A DNA stretch of 64,000 nt from Variovorax sp. PMC12 (lineage in GTDB: Bacteria > Pseudomonadota > Gammaproteobacteria > Burkholderiales > Burkholderiaceae_C): positions 4,180,501-4,244,500 of the forward strand of contig NZ_CP027773.1 in assembly GCF_003019815.1 (NCBI RefSeq), read 5' to 3'. Positions 47,356 through 54,880 of the stretch are shown in pieces (position 1 is the first letter of the stretch; every line of letters begins with the position of its first letter). Under the pieces are notes generated by a model that did not search any database, was not told where the DNA came from, and saw only the letters and a program-made list of their open reading frames with translations. The translations under genes and the position numbers were made by a program.

Positions 47356-47546
47356 GGCCGCGCTCCCATCACCATCCGCGAGACCTTGGCCGCTGCGGGA
47401 GATCGTCGATGCGGTGATCGACGCGCAGGTCGAGGCGCACCGCGAGATGTACGACCGTTTTCGTGGCCGAGTGGGTGGGCGTGCTCGAGGCCGCCTCGGA
47501 CGTGGCGGCCGATGGATGGCCCGGAGAAGGAGCGTGGCGCGCTGAA
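47356..47546 (+). other. Intergenic gene debris (no intact gene)
   Basis: A 190-bp stretch after the amidotransferase with coding-like pieces in different frames: one reads as REIVDAVIDAQVEAHREMYD and, after a frame change near 47459, VAEWVGVLEAASDVAADGW. No start, stop and ribosome site support a complete gene. It may be the remains of a coding region broken by a frameshift. I do not recognise the source family. Confidence 0.35.
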
Positions 47547-47732
47547 TCAGCGCGAGCTGTTCTTCGTGCTGGAGACGCCGGCGTCGATGGTGCCGAACAC
47601 GGTGACGCCGCTGCCGCCCGTGGGTGTGGCGGCGCTCGATGCATTGGCGCTGCCGGCCGAGCCGGTGCCCGCGCAACCCGCGACGAGCGCGCCCATCGCG
47701 ACGGCAAGAACGGCTGCAATGAATGGCTTCAC
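47547..47732 (-). CDS. Small lipoprotein with porin-like C-terminus
   Basis: A 61-residue protein starting at GTG: signal peptide KPFIAAVLAVAMGALVAGC with lipobox LVAGC (lipidation at Cys20), a short Gly/Ser/Ala linker, then GVTVFGTIDAGVSSTKNSSR. The last part looks like the first beta-strand of a Burkholderiales porin (VTLYGxxDAG), but the protein ends there. GGAG lies seven bases before the GTG. It may be a real mini-lipoprotein or the remnant of a porin gene. The flanking sequence holds debris in other frames. Confidence 0.5.
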   Translation of the reverse strand: MKPFIAAVLAVAMGALVAGCAGTGSAGSANASSAATPTGGSGVTVFGTIDAGVSSTKNSSR

Positions 47733-47847
47733 TGGAAACTCCAAGAGGTGTGGTGGGTCATGACCGTTTCCACTATAGGCCGCCGGCCCGGCCCCTCGTG
47801 TAACAACACACCGGGGCCGGCAGGGTTGTTGGCCTGCGGCGGGCCGC

Positions 47848-48720
47848 TCAGCGCGGGTCCGTCGCCAGCAGCATCTCGACCAGCGAGCGCAGGTGCCCCT
47901 GCAGCCGCTCGGCGCCGGCCTCGTCCAGCGCCAGCGTGGTCTCGTCCATGTAGAGCTTGCGGTTGATCTCCACCTGGATGCTGTGCCGCTGGCCGGCCGG
48001 GTCGCCGTTGCGGCGCACCAGCTCCACGCCCTTGTAGGGGTGGTTGTAGTCCACGCTGTAGCCGAAGCCGCGCAGGTGCTCGCAGATCTTGCGCGACAGC
48101 GCCGGGTCGGCGGTGCTGCCGTCGCGGTCGCCGATCACGAAGTCGGCATGCGCCAGCCCCGGGAAGTCGGTGGCATGGCTGGCCGCGATGGCCGGCATCG
48201 AGTGGCAGTTGATGTGGATGCTGTAGCCGTGGCGCGCATGCGCCTCGTCGATGGCCTGCGCCACCGCCGCGTGATACGGCCGCCAGCAGGTGTCGATGCG
48301 CTGGCGCACCTCTTCCACCGGCAATTGCCGGTCGTAGATCGGCAGGCCTTCGTCGGTGAGCTTCCAGATCAGCCCCTTGCCCAGGCGCACCTTCGACAGC
48401 ACTCGCGGGTCGGTGGAGACCGGGTCGGTCCACTCGCCCTGCAGCATCGTGGTGTCGATCTCGGTGGTGTCGCGGTTGGCGTCCAGGTAGCTGCGCGGAA
48501 AGTGCGCCTCCACCCAGGCCACGCCCATCGCCGGGGCGAAGGCGTATAGCTTTTCCACGTGCGTGTCCTCGGCGCGGCGCAGCGTCGCGAGGTCGCGCAC
48601 CGTGCCGAAGTCCTCGGGGTAGACGGTGCCGCTGTGCGGGGAGTCCAGCACCAGCGGCGTGTGCCCGGCAACGCTCGTCACCTGGGCGCGGGTCTGGATC
48701 AGTTTCAGGACTGGATGCAT
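47848..48720 (-). CDS. N-formylglutamate amidohydrolase
   Basis: A 290-residue hydrolase that releases glutamate from N-formylglutamate, the last step of the five-step histidine pathway. Seen: PLVLDSPHSGTVYPEDF (metal motif), DTHVEKLYAFAP, LDANRDTTEIDTTM, RPYHAAVAQAIDEAHARHGY and INCHSMPA. The pattern matches the HutG family (FGase). No other hut gene is nearby, so it may be used outside histidine breakdown. It is followed downstream by the small lipoprotein. Confidence 0.86.
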   Translation of the reverse strand: MHPVLKLIQTRAQVTSVAGHTPLVLDSPHSGTVYPEDFGTVRDLATLRRAEDTHVEKLYAFAPAMGVAWVEAHFPRSYLDANRDTTEIDTTMLQGEWTDPVSTDPRVLSKVRLGKGLIWKLTDEGLPIYDRQLPVEEVRQRIDTCWRPYHAAVAQAIDEAHARHGYSIHINCHSMPAIAASHATDFPGLAHADFVIGDRDGSTADPALSRKICEHLRGFGYSVDYNHPYKGVELVRRNGDPAGQRHSIQVEINRKLYMDETTLALDEAGAERLQGHLRSLVEMLLATDPR

Positions 48721-48733
48721 AGGCAGGCCGGGC

Positions 48734-49696
48734 TCAGTCCAATCGCACGCGTGCGAATTCGGCCACCTTCTTCATCTTGTCGATCTCGCTGGCGATCTGC
48801 TTGGTGAACTGCGCCGGCGTGGTGCCCGATGCGTACAGGCCCTGCAGCGCCAGGCGCTCGCGCACCGAGGCGTCCTTCAGCGCGGTGGCCACGGCCTGCT
48901 GCATGCGCAGCACCAGCTCGGCGGGCGTGCCTGCGGGCGCGATCATGCCGAACCACGACGGGTCGTTGTTGGCCGGATATCCCAGCTCGCCGTAGGTGGG
49001 CACGTCGGGCAGCACGTCGAGGCGGCCGTTCCACGACACGGCCAGCGCCTTCAGCTTGCCCGCCTTCACGTGCGGCAGCGAGGAAGCCACCTGGTCGAAG
49101 TACACCGGCACTTCGCCCGCGAGCACGTCGTTGATGGCCGGGCCCGCACCGCGGTAGGGGATGTGCACCATCGAGGTTCCGGTGCTGCTCTTGAACAGCT
49201 CGCCCCACATGTGGCCGATGGTGCCGTTGCCCGGGGAGGCGTACGACACCTTGCCCGGGTTGGCCTTCAGGTACTTCACCAACTCGGCGAAGTTGGCCAC
49301 CGGCAGCTTCGCCGGGTTGATGACGATCACGCCCGGCGCCTTGACGATCTCGGTCACGGCGGCAAAGCCCTTGATCGGGTCGTACGGCAGCTTCTGGTAC
49401 ACGGCCGGGTTCACGCCGTGCGTGGACAGGGTGGCGATGCCGAAGGTCAGGCCGTCCGGCGTGGCGCGGGCCAGCTCGGCCATGCCGATGGAGCCGCCGG
49501 CACCGGCGCGGTTGTCGATGACCACCGGCTGCTGAAGGATCTTGGCCACGGGCTCGCCGAGCACGCGCGCCGTGATGTCGGTGGCGCCGCCGGGCGGGAA
49601 AGGAACGACCAGGCGAATCGGCTTGCCCTGGGCAAAGGATATTCCTGGAAGGATGGAAGCAGCGGCCAGCGCGGAGATGAAATGACGACGTTGCAT
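48734..49696 (-). CDS. Bug/TctC-type periplasmic receptor, upstream of the N-formylglutamate hydrolase
   Basis: A 320-residue receptor with signal peptide MQRRHFISALAAASILPG (cleavage near SFAQ). Family motifs: VPFPPGGATDITARVLGEP, IDNRAGAGGSIGMAELA, TPDGLTFGIATLS and LPDVPTYGELGYPAN. It lies 13 bp upstream of the N-formylglutamate hydrolase on the same strand, which suggests a formylated or acidic amino-acid ligand. Divergent from the LysR gene at 49809. The ATG at 49696 is preferred over one seven codons upstream. Confidence 0.88.
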   Translation of the reverse strand: MQRRHFISALAAASILPGISFAQGKPIRLVVPFPPGGATDITARVLGEPVAKILQQPVVIDNRAGAGGSIGMAELARATPDGLTFGIATLSTHGVNPAVYQKLPYDPIKGFAAVTEIVKAPGVIVINPAKLPVANFAELVKYLKANPGKVSYASPGNGTIGHMWGELFKSSTGTSMVHIPYRGAGPAINDVLAGEVPVYFDQVASSLPHVKAGKLKALAVSWNGRLDVLPDVPTYGELGYPANNDPSWFGMIAPAGTPAELVLRMQQAVATALKDASVRERLALQGLYASGTTPAQFTKQIASEIDKMKKVAEFARVRLD

Positions 49697-49808
49697 GGGG
49701 TGGATTCCAATGTGCATTGAGTGAGAAGGAGCGATTTCGCCTCACTTCAGAAGCAAAGGATAGACCAGCTAACATTCTGATCTGGAATGTTTTAATGGGC
49801 ATCCTGCC

Positions 49809-50729
49809 ATGTCGCTGCGCCGTCTCAATCCTCCGCTGAACCTGCTGCGTGCCTTTTCCACCGTGGTGCGCTTCGGCGGCGTCTCGCGCGCGGCCGAGGC
49901 GCTGCACCTCACGCAGGGCGCGGTCAGCAAGCAGGTGCAGGAGCTCGAGCGCTGGATCGGCGCGCCGCTGTTCGAGCGCAACCGCAAGCGACTGGCGCTC
50001 ACGCCGGCCGGCGAGCGCTACGAGAAGACGGTGCGCTCCCTGCTCGCGCAGCTGGAGGCGGCCACGCTGGAGCTCATCACCAGCGGCGACGGCGGCGGCG
50101 CGCTGCACCTGTCCACCCTGCCCACCTTCGGCGCCAAGTGGCTGATTCCGCGGCTGCCCGACTTCCAGCGCGCCCATCCGCAGATCACGCTGCATTTCGT
50201 GCCCTTCGTGCACGGCTACGACTTCGAGCGGCCCGAGCTCGACTGCGCCATTCTTTTCGGCGACGGCCACTGGCCCGGCGCGCAATCGCACTACCTCGCG
50301 GGCCGTGACGTGGCGCTGATCGCGCCGCGCGCCGCGCAGGCCGAAGTCGCCATCCGCACGCCGCAGGACGTGGCGCGCTGCACGCTGCTGCGCCACGTCA
50401 CGGTGCCGCAGTCGTGGCTGCACTGGAGCGAGACGCACGGCGTGCGCGGGCTCGACCCGCTGGCCGGCCCGCAGTTCGACCAGTTCCAGACCATGATCCG
50501 CGCGGTGATGGTCGGCATGGGCGTGGCGCTGGTGCCGCGCTGCCTGGTGCAGGACGAAATTTCCTCGGGGCTGGTGGACGAGCCGCTGCCGGGCGGCGGC
50601 TACCGGGGCAACGAGGGCTACTGGTTCTGCTATCCGGAAGGGCGCGGCCAGCTGGCCACGCTCGATCATTTCCGCAGCTGGCTGCTGGCGGAGGTCGACC
50701 GCGCCAAAGAGGCGCAGGCGCCCGCCTGA
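49809..50729 (+). CDS. LysR-type regulator (GcvA-like)
   Basis: A 306-residue LysR regulator: winged helix at about 5-65 (NLLRAFSTVVRFGGVSRAAE, HLTQGAVSKQVQELERWIG) and effector domain (about 90-300; STLPTFGAKWLIPRLPDF). The GcvA-type sequence (LNPPLNLLRAF) is clear. It sits between two Bug receptor genes, divergent from 48734 and convergent with 50750. It probably controls the receptor-hydrolase pair at 47848-49696. Confidence 0.88.
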   Translation: MSLRRLNPPLNLLRAFSTVVRFGGVSRAAEALHLTQGAVSKQVQELERWIGAPLFERNRKRLALTPAGERYEKTVRSLLAQLEAATLELITSGDGGGALHLSTLPTFGAKWLIPRLPDFQRAHPQITLHFVPFVHGYDFERPELDCAILFGDGHWPGAQSHYLAGRDVALIAPRAAQAEVAIRTPQDVARCTLLRHVTVPQSWLHWSETHGVRGLDPLAGPQFDQFQTMIRAVMVGMGVALVPRCLVQDEISSGLVDEPLPGGGYRGNEGYWFCYPEGRGQLATLDHFRSWLLAEVDRAKEAQAPA

Positions 50730-50749
50730 CGCCTGCTAGGTCGAACGGC

Positions 50750-51736
50750 TCATTCGGGCTTGGCGCCCGAAGCCTTCACAGCAGCGCCCCACAGGCGGAT
50801 CTCGCTCGCCACGAAGCGGTCGAACTCCGCCGGCGTGGTGGGCGCCGGCTCGGAGCCGCGCTCGCGGATGAAGCGCTCCATCTGCTCGCTCTTGAGGATG
50901 TCCGTCACCTCGTGGTTGAGGCGCTCGACGATCTCGGGCGGCGTGCCGCGCGGCGCCATCAGGCCGAGCCAGCCCACCGCCTCGAAGTTCTTCGTGCCGG
51001 CCACGCCGCTTTCGGCCACCGTGGGCACCTCGGGCAGCTGCGACGAGCGCGTGGCCGACGTGACCGCCAGCGCCACCGCCTTGCCCGACTTGATGTGCGG
51101 CAGCGCGGCCGTCACCGAGTCGATCATCAGCGGCACCTGGTTGCCCAGGAAGTCCGACTGTGCCGGGCCGCTGCCGCGGTACGGAATGTGCGTGATGAAC
51201 ACATGCGCGGCCGACTTGTACATCTCGCCCGACAGATGCTGCGTGCCGCCGATGCCGGCGCTCGCGTAGCTCAGCCGGCCGGGTTCCGCCTTGGCGCGCG
51301 CGGTGAGCTCGGCCAGCGTACGGATGCCGCTCTCCGGCGTGGCCAGGAACACCAGCGGCACCTTCGCGATGAGCGAGATGCCGGCCAGGTCCTTGCGCGG
51401 GTCGAAGCCCGGCTTCGCGTAGAGCGTCTGGTTCACCGCCATCGCGCTGCCCGCCACCACCAGCGTGTAGCCGTCTGGCTGCGAGCGCACCACGAACTCG
51501 GTGCCGATGTTGCTGCCGGCGCCGGCCTTGTTGTCGACGATCACCGGCTGGCCCAGCCGCCTGCCGAGCTGCTCGGCCACCGCGCGGGCGAAGATGTCGG
51601 TGGCCTGCCCCGGCGGGAACGGCACCACCAGCTTGACCGGCCTGTCGGGCCACGCGGCGGCATGCGCCATGCCGGCTGCGCCCAGCGCCGCGACGGCCGC
51701 CAGGGCCACGCTCGCTGCGAAGTGTCTGCGCCGCAT
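50750..51736 (-). CDS. Bug/TctC-type receptor immediately after topB
   Basis: A 328-residue receptor with signal peptide MRRRHFAASVALAAVAALGA (cleavage near AHAA). Family motifs: VPFPPGQATDIFARAVAEQLG, VDNKAGAGSNIGTEFVVRS, QPDGYTLVVAGS and LPEVPTVAESGVAGT. It starts three bases after the topB stop codon, on the same strand, so it is probably read from the topB transcript. There is no functional reason for that link, so it may come from a local rearrangement. Confidence 0.88.
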   Translation of the reverse strand: MRRRHFAASVALAAVAALGAAGMAHAAAWPDRPVKLVVPFPPGQATDIFARAVAEQLGRRLGQPVIVDNKAGAGSNIGTEFVVRSQPDGYTLVVAGSAMAVNQTLYAKPGFDPRKDLAGISLIAKVPLVFLATPESGIRTLAELTARAKAEPGRLSYASAGIGGTQHLSGEMYKSAAHVFITHIPYRGSGPAQSDFLGNQVPLMIDSVTAALPHIKSGKAVALAVTSATRSSQLPEVPTVAESGVAGTKNFEAVGWLGLMAPRGTPPEIVERLNHEVTDILKSEQMERFIRERGSEPAPTTPAEFDRFVASEIRLWGAAVKASGAKPE

Positions 51737-51739
51737 GGC

Positions 51740-54700
51740 TCAGGTCGCCGAGAGGTGCTTGCCCACGATGCCCGCGAGTTCGAACATCGTCACCTGGTCC
51801 TTGCCGAACACCGGCTTGAGCTTGGCGTCGGCATTGATCGCGCGCTTGTTGGTCGCGTCCTGCAGGCCGTTGGCCTTGATGTAGTCCCACAGCTTCTTGA
51901 TGACTTCGGTGCGCGCCACCGGTTCGGCGCCGATCACCGCGGCCAGCGACTCGCTGGGCTTCAGGCCCGCGCCAGGCTTGCGCGGCGCGGCGGCCTTCTT
52001 CGCAGCCGGTGCCTTCTTGGCGGCGGGCGTCTTCTTCGCCGCCACCTTCTTGGCTGCCGCCGTCTTGCCCGCGGGCACGGCCTTGCCGAAGGTCTTGCGC
52101 GGCGGGAACTTGCTGCCGCCCTCGCGCGGTGCAAATTCGAAGGTCACCTTGCCCTCTTCGGCGTTCCAGGTCAGGAAGGCCTTGAAGGCGCGGCGCGTGC
52201 GCATGCTCACGAACTTGTCGAGCAGGTCGGTCTTGCCGGTGGCCAGCAGCTTTTCCATCTGCGCGCGCTCCACCGGCTGCTGCAGGATGATCTTGCCGGT
52301 CTTGAAGGTGCAGGTTGGCGTGGGTTGCGCATTGGTCGGCACCGACTTCTCGCAGACGTAGTTGCTGCCGTGCTCGAACACCGGCGCGCCGCACACCGGG
52401 CACGGGCCCACGGTGTCCTGGTCGCTGAAGTCGACGATCTCGCCGGTGTCGGCGTTCTTGTCGTCGCCGAAGTCGAACTCCAGCTTCCAGTTCTTGGCCT
52501 CGTCGTCGAACTTGATGACGATCTCGGAAGTGAAGGGCCAGCCGGCCTTGGAGCGGAAGCCCTCCAGCGGGCCGATGTGCTTGTCGCGCAGCAGCGCCTC
52601 TGCTTCGGCCACTTCGAAGGTGCGCCCGGCCGGCGACTTGCCGAACGAGAAGCCGCAGGCGTCCTCGCCGGTGCCGCTCTTGCCGGTGCAGGCGTAGCGG
52701 CGGTAGTTCTCGCGCACGATGCCGCCGCAGTTGGGGCACGGCGTCTGCAGGGTGGCGTAGTCGCCCGGCACGGTGTCGCGGTCGTATTCCTTCGCCTTCT
52801 TGACGATGTGCTCCGTCATCTCGGCGATCTCGCGCATGAAGGCGTCGCGGCTGAGCGCGCCCTTCTCCATCTGCGCGAGCTTGTATTCCCACTCGCCGGT
52901 GAGCTCGGCCTTGGAGAGTTCTTCCACGCCGAGGCCGCGCAGCAGCGTCATCAGCTGGAAGGCCTTGGCCGTGGGAATCAGCTCGCGGCCTTCGCGCAGC
53001 ATGTATTTCTCGGTGATCAGGCCTTCGATGGTGGCCGCGCGCGTGGCTGGCGTGCCCAGGCCCTTCTCCTGCATGGCTTCGCGCAGCTCGTCGTCGTCGA
53101 TGGTCTTGCCCGCGCCTTCCATCGCGCCGAGCAGCGTGGCTTCGGAGTAGCGCGCCGGCGGGCGCGTCTTCAGGCCCTTGATGTCGGCGGACTCGGTCTT
53201 CACGATCTCGCCCGGCTTCACCGGCACGAGGCGCTTGCCGTCCTTGTCGTCTTCCTTCTCGTCGTCCTGGGCTTCCTTGCCGTAGATGGCGAGCCAGCCC
53301 GGCTTCACCAGCACCTTGCCGTCGGTGCGGAAGGGGTACTTCCTGCCGCCCTGCTCCACCGTGCTGATGCGCGTAGTGACCTGGTATTCGGCGCTCGGGA
53401 AGAACACCGACAGGAAGCGGCGCACCACGAAGTCGTACAGCTTCTGCTCGGCCTCGCTCAGGCCGCTGGGGGCCTGCAGCGTCGGGATGATGGCGAAGTG
53501 ATCCGACACCTTGGCGTTGTCGAAGATGCGCTTGTTGGGCTTGACGTAGTTGCCGTCGACCGCCTGCTTGGCGAACGGCGCCAGGTGCTTCATGCCGCTG
53601 TTGGCGAGCATGCCCATGGTCTGCTTGACGACGGGAAGATAGTCTTCCGGCAGCGCGCGCGAATCGGTACGCGGGTAGGTCAGCGCCTTGTGGCGCTCGT
53701 ACAGGCTCTGCGCCAGCGCCAGCGTGGTCTTGGCGCTGAAGCCGAAGCGGCCGTTGGCCTCGCGCTGCAGCGAGGTCAGGTCGAACAGCATCGGCGAAGC
53801 CTGCGTGGTGGGCTTGCTTTCTTCGGTGACGGTGGCGGGCTTGCCGCGCGAGGCGTCGGCGATGGCGCGGGCTTCCTGCTCGTTCCATACGCGGTCGGCG
53901 CGCTGTTCGGGGTCGGGTTCGCCGTTGGCCAGGAGCGGCGCGTTGGCCTTCTTCCAGTCGGGGTTGAACCACTTGCCGGGGTACTCGCCGGCCTCGGCCG
54001 CGAAGCTGCCGTGGACTTCCCAGTAGTCGCGCGAGACGAACTTGCGGATCTGTTCCTCGCGCTCCACCACGACGGAGAGGGTCGGCGTCTGCACGCGGCC
54101 CACGGTCGTGAGGAAGAAGCCGCCGTCGCGCGAATTGAATGCGGTCATGGCGCGCGTGCCGTTGATGCCCACCAGCCAGTCGGCCTCGGAGCGCGAGCGC
54201 GCGGCGTCGGCCAGGCCCTGCATCTGCTTTTCGGTGCGCAGCGCGTCGAAGCCGTCGCGGATGGCCTGCGGCGTCATCGACTGCAGCCACAGCCGCTTGA
54301 CCGGCTTGTTCAGCCCCGACTTGCCGCCGGCGTACTGCTCGATCAGGCGGAAGATCAGCTCGCCCTCGCGGCCCGCGTCGCATGCGTTGATGAGCTGCGT
54401 CACGTCCTTGCGCTTGGCCTGCTTGACCACCGCGTTCAGGCGCGTTTTGGTCTTGTCGACCGGCTTCAGGTCGAAGTGCGGCGGAATCACGGGCAGGTTG
54501 GCAAAACTCCACTTGCCGCGCTTGACGTCGAATTCCTCGGGCGCCTGGATTTCGACCAGGTGACCGACAGCGCTGGTCACGACATAGCTGTCGTTCTCGA
54601 AATGCTCGTCATGTTTGTCGAATTTGCCGGCCACCGGCGTGAGGGCGCGGACGATGTCCTGCGCCACCGACGGCTTTTCTGCGATTACCAAGGTCTTCAT
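51740..54700 (-). CDS. topB: DNA topoisomerase III with C-terminal SWIB domain
   Basis: A 986-residue type IA topoisomerase. Toprim: VIAEKPS at 5-11 and DAGREGE at 108-114. Catalytic Tyr342 in ALTYPRTDSRALP. The family core runs to about 620 (E. coli TopB has 653). After it come C4 zinc ribbons (CPNCGGIV ... ACGFSFGK; CPVCGAP ... TCTFKTGK), then an Ala/Lys-rich linker (878-911; motif AAKKTPAAKKAPAAKKAA), and last a SWIB/MDM2-type domain (912-986; EVIKKLWDYIKANGL, VFGKDQVTMFELAGIVGKHL). SWIB domains occur in eukaryotic chromatin remodellers. The linker resembles histone H1 tails. Start ATG preferred over an upstream TTG. Divergent from the SET protein. Confidence 0.93.
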   Translation of the reverse strand: MKTLVIAEKPSVAQDIVRALTPVAGKFDKHDEHFENDSYVVTSAVGHLVEIQAPEEFDVKRGKWSFANLPVIPPHFDLKPVDKTKTRLNAVVKQAKRKDVTQLINACDAGREGELIFRLIEQYAGGKSGLNKPVKRLWLQSMTPQAIRDGFDALRTEKQMQGLADAARSRSEADWLVGINGTRAMTAFNSRDGGFFLTTVGRVQTPTLSVVVEREEQIRKFVSRDYWEVHGSFAAEAGEYPGKWFNPDWKKANAPLLANGEPDPEQRADRVWNEQEARAIADASRGKPATVTEESKPTTQASPMLFDLTSLQREANGRFGFSAKTTLALAQSLYERHKALTYPRTDSRALPEDYLPVVKQTMGMLANSGMKHLAPFAKQAVDGNYVKPNKRIFDNAKVSDHFAIIPTLQAPSGLSEAEQKLYDFVVRRFLSVFFPSAEYQVTTRISTVEQGGRKYPFRTDGKVLVKPGWLAIYGKEAQDDEKEDDKDGKRLVPVKPGEIVKTESADIKGLKTRPPARYSEATLLGAMEGAGKTIDDDELREAMQEKGLGTPATRAATIEGLITEKYMLREGRELIPTAKAFQLMTLLRGLGVEELSKAELTGEWEYKLAQMEKGALSRDAFMREIAEMTEHIVKKAKEYDRDTVPGDYATLQTPCPNCGGIVRENYRRYACTGKSGTGEDACGFSFGKSPAGRTFEVAEAEALLRDKHIGPLEGFRSKAGWPFTSEIVIKFDDEAKNWKLEFDFGDDKNADTGEIVDFSDQDTVGPCPVCGAPVFEHGSNYVCEKSVPTNAQPTPTCTFKTGKIILQQPVERAQMEKLLATGKTDLLDKFVSMRTRRAFKAFLTWNAEEGKVTFEFAPREGGSKFPPRKTFGKAVPAGKTAAAKKVAAKKTPAAKKAPAAKKAAAPRKPGAGLKPSESLAAVIGAEPVARTEVIKKLWDYIKANGLQDATNKRAINADAKLKPVFGKDQVTMFELAGIVGKHLSAT

Positions 54701-54730
54701 CAACAATTCCTAAAAAGTTCTCAGGCCGCC

Positions 54731-54804
54731 GCCGAGCCGCCTCAAGGCGGCCTGCGGCCCCCTCGGGGGGCAGCGACGACACGCAGTGCGGGAGCGTGGG
54801 GGCC
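54731..54804. repeat. GC-rich intergenic repeat (REP-like)
   Basis: A stretch with two hairpins: GCCGCC-TCAA-GGCGGC (54736-54751) and GCCCCC / GGGGGC around TC (54757-54771), then CAGCGACGACACGCAG and GGAGCGTGGGGGCC. I recall nearly identical intergenic repeats in many Comamonadaceae genomes, probably REP-like. Only this copy is in the window. It separates topB from the SET gene. Confidence 0.55.
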
Positions 54805-54807
54805 ACA

Positions 54808-54859
54808 TACAATCTGCGGCTTCCCGCGTGCGCACGCGCACACGCGCATGTGTGCATAT
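54808..54859 (+). promoter_or_regulatory. SET-gene promoter (-10 TACAAT) followed by an alternating purine-pyrimidine tract
   Basis: TACAAT (54808-54813) is a -10-like box for the SET gene. Bases 54825-54859 form a 35-nt run of strictly alternating pyrimidine and purine (mostly CG, CA and TG steps), a sequence that can adopt left-handed Z-DNA under negative supercoiling. It lies in the 5' untranslated region, 21 bp before the SET ATG. Confidence 0.5.
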
Positions 54860-54880
54860 TCAAACTAACAGACTTCGGCG

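Noticed and set aside
50414..54868. A very long (1484-codon) open frame on the plus strand across the topB region
   Set aside because: It runs antisense to topB, whose protein has a full set of catalytic motifs. Long antisense frames are common in high-GC genes because of codon bias; the reading is Arg/Gly/Leu-rich with no recognisable domain.
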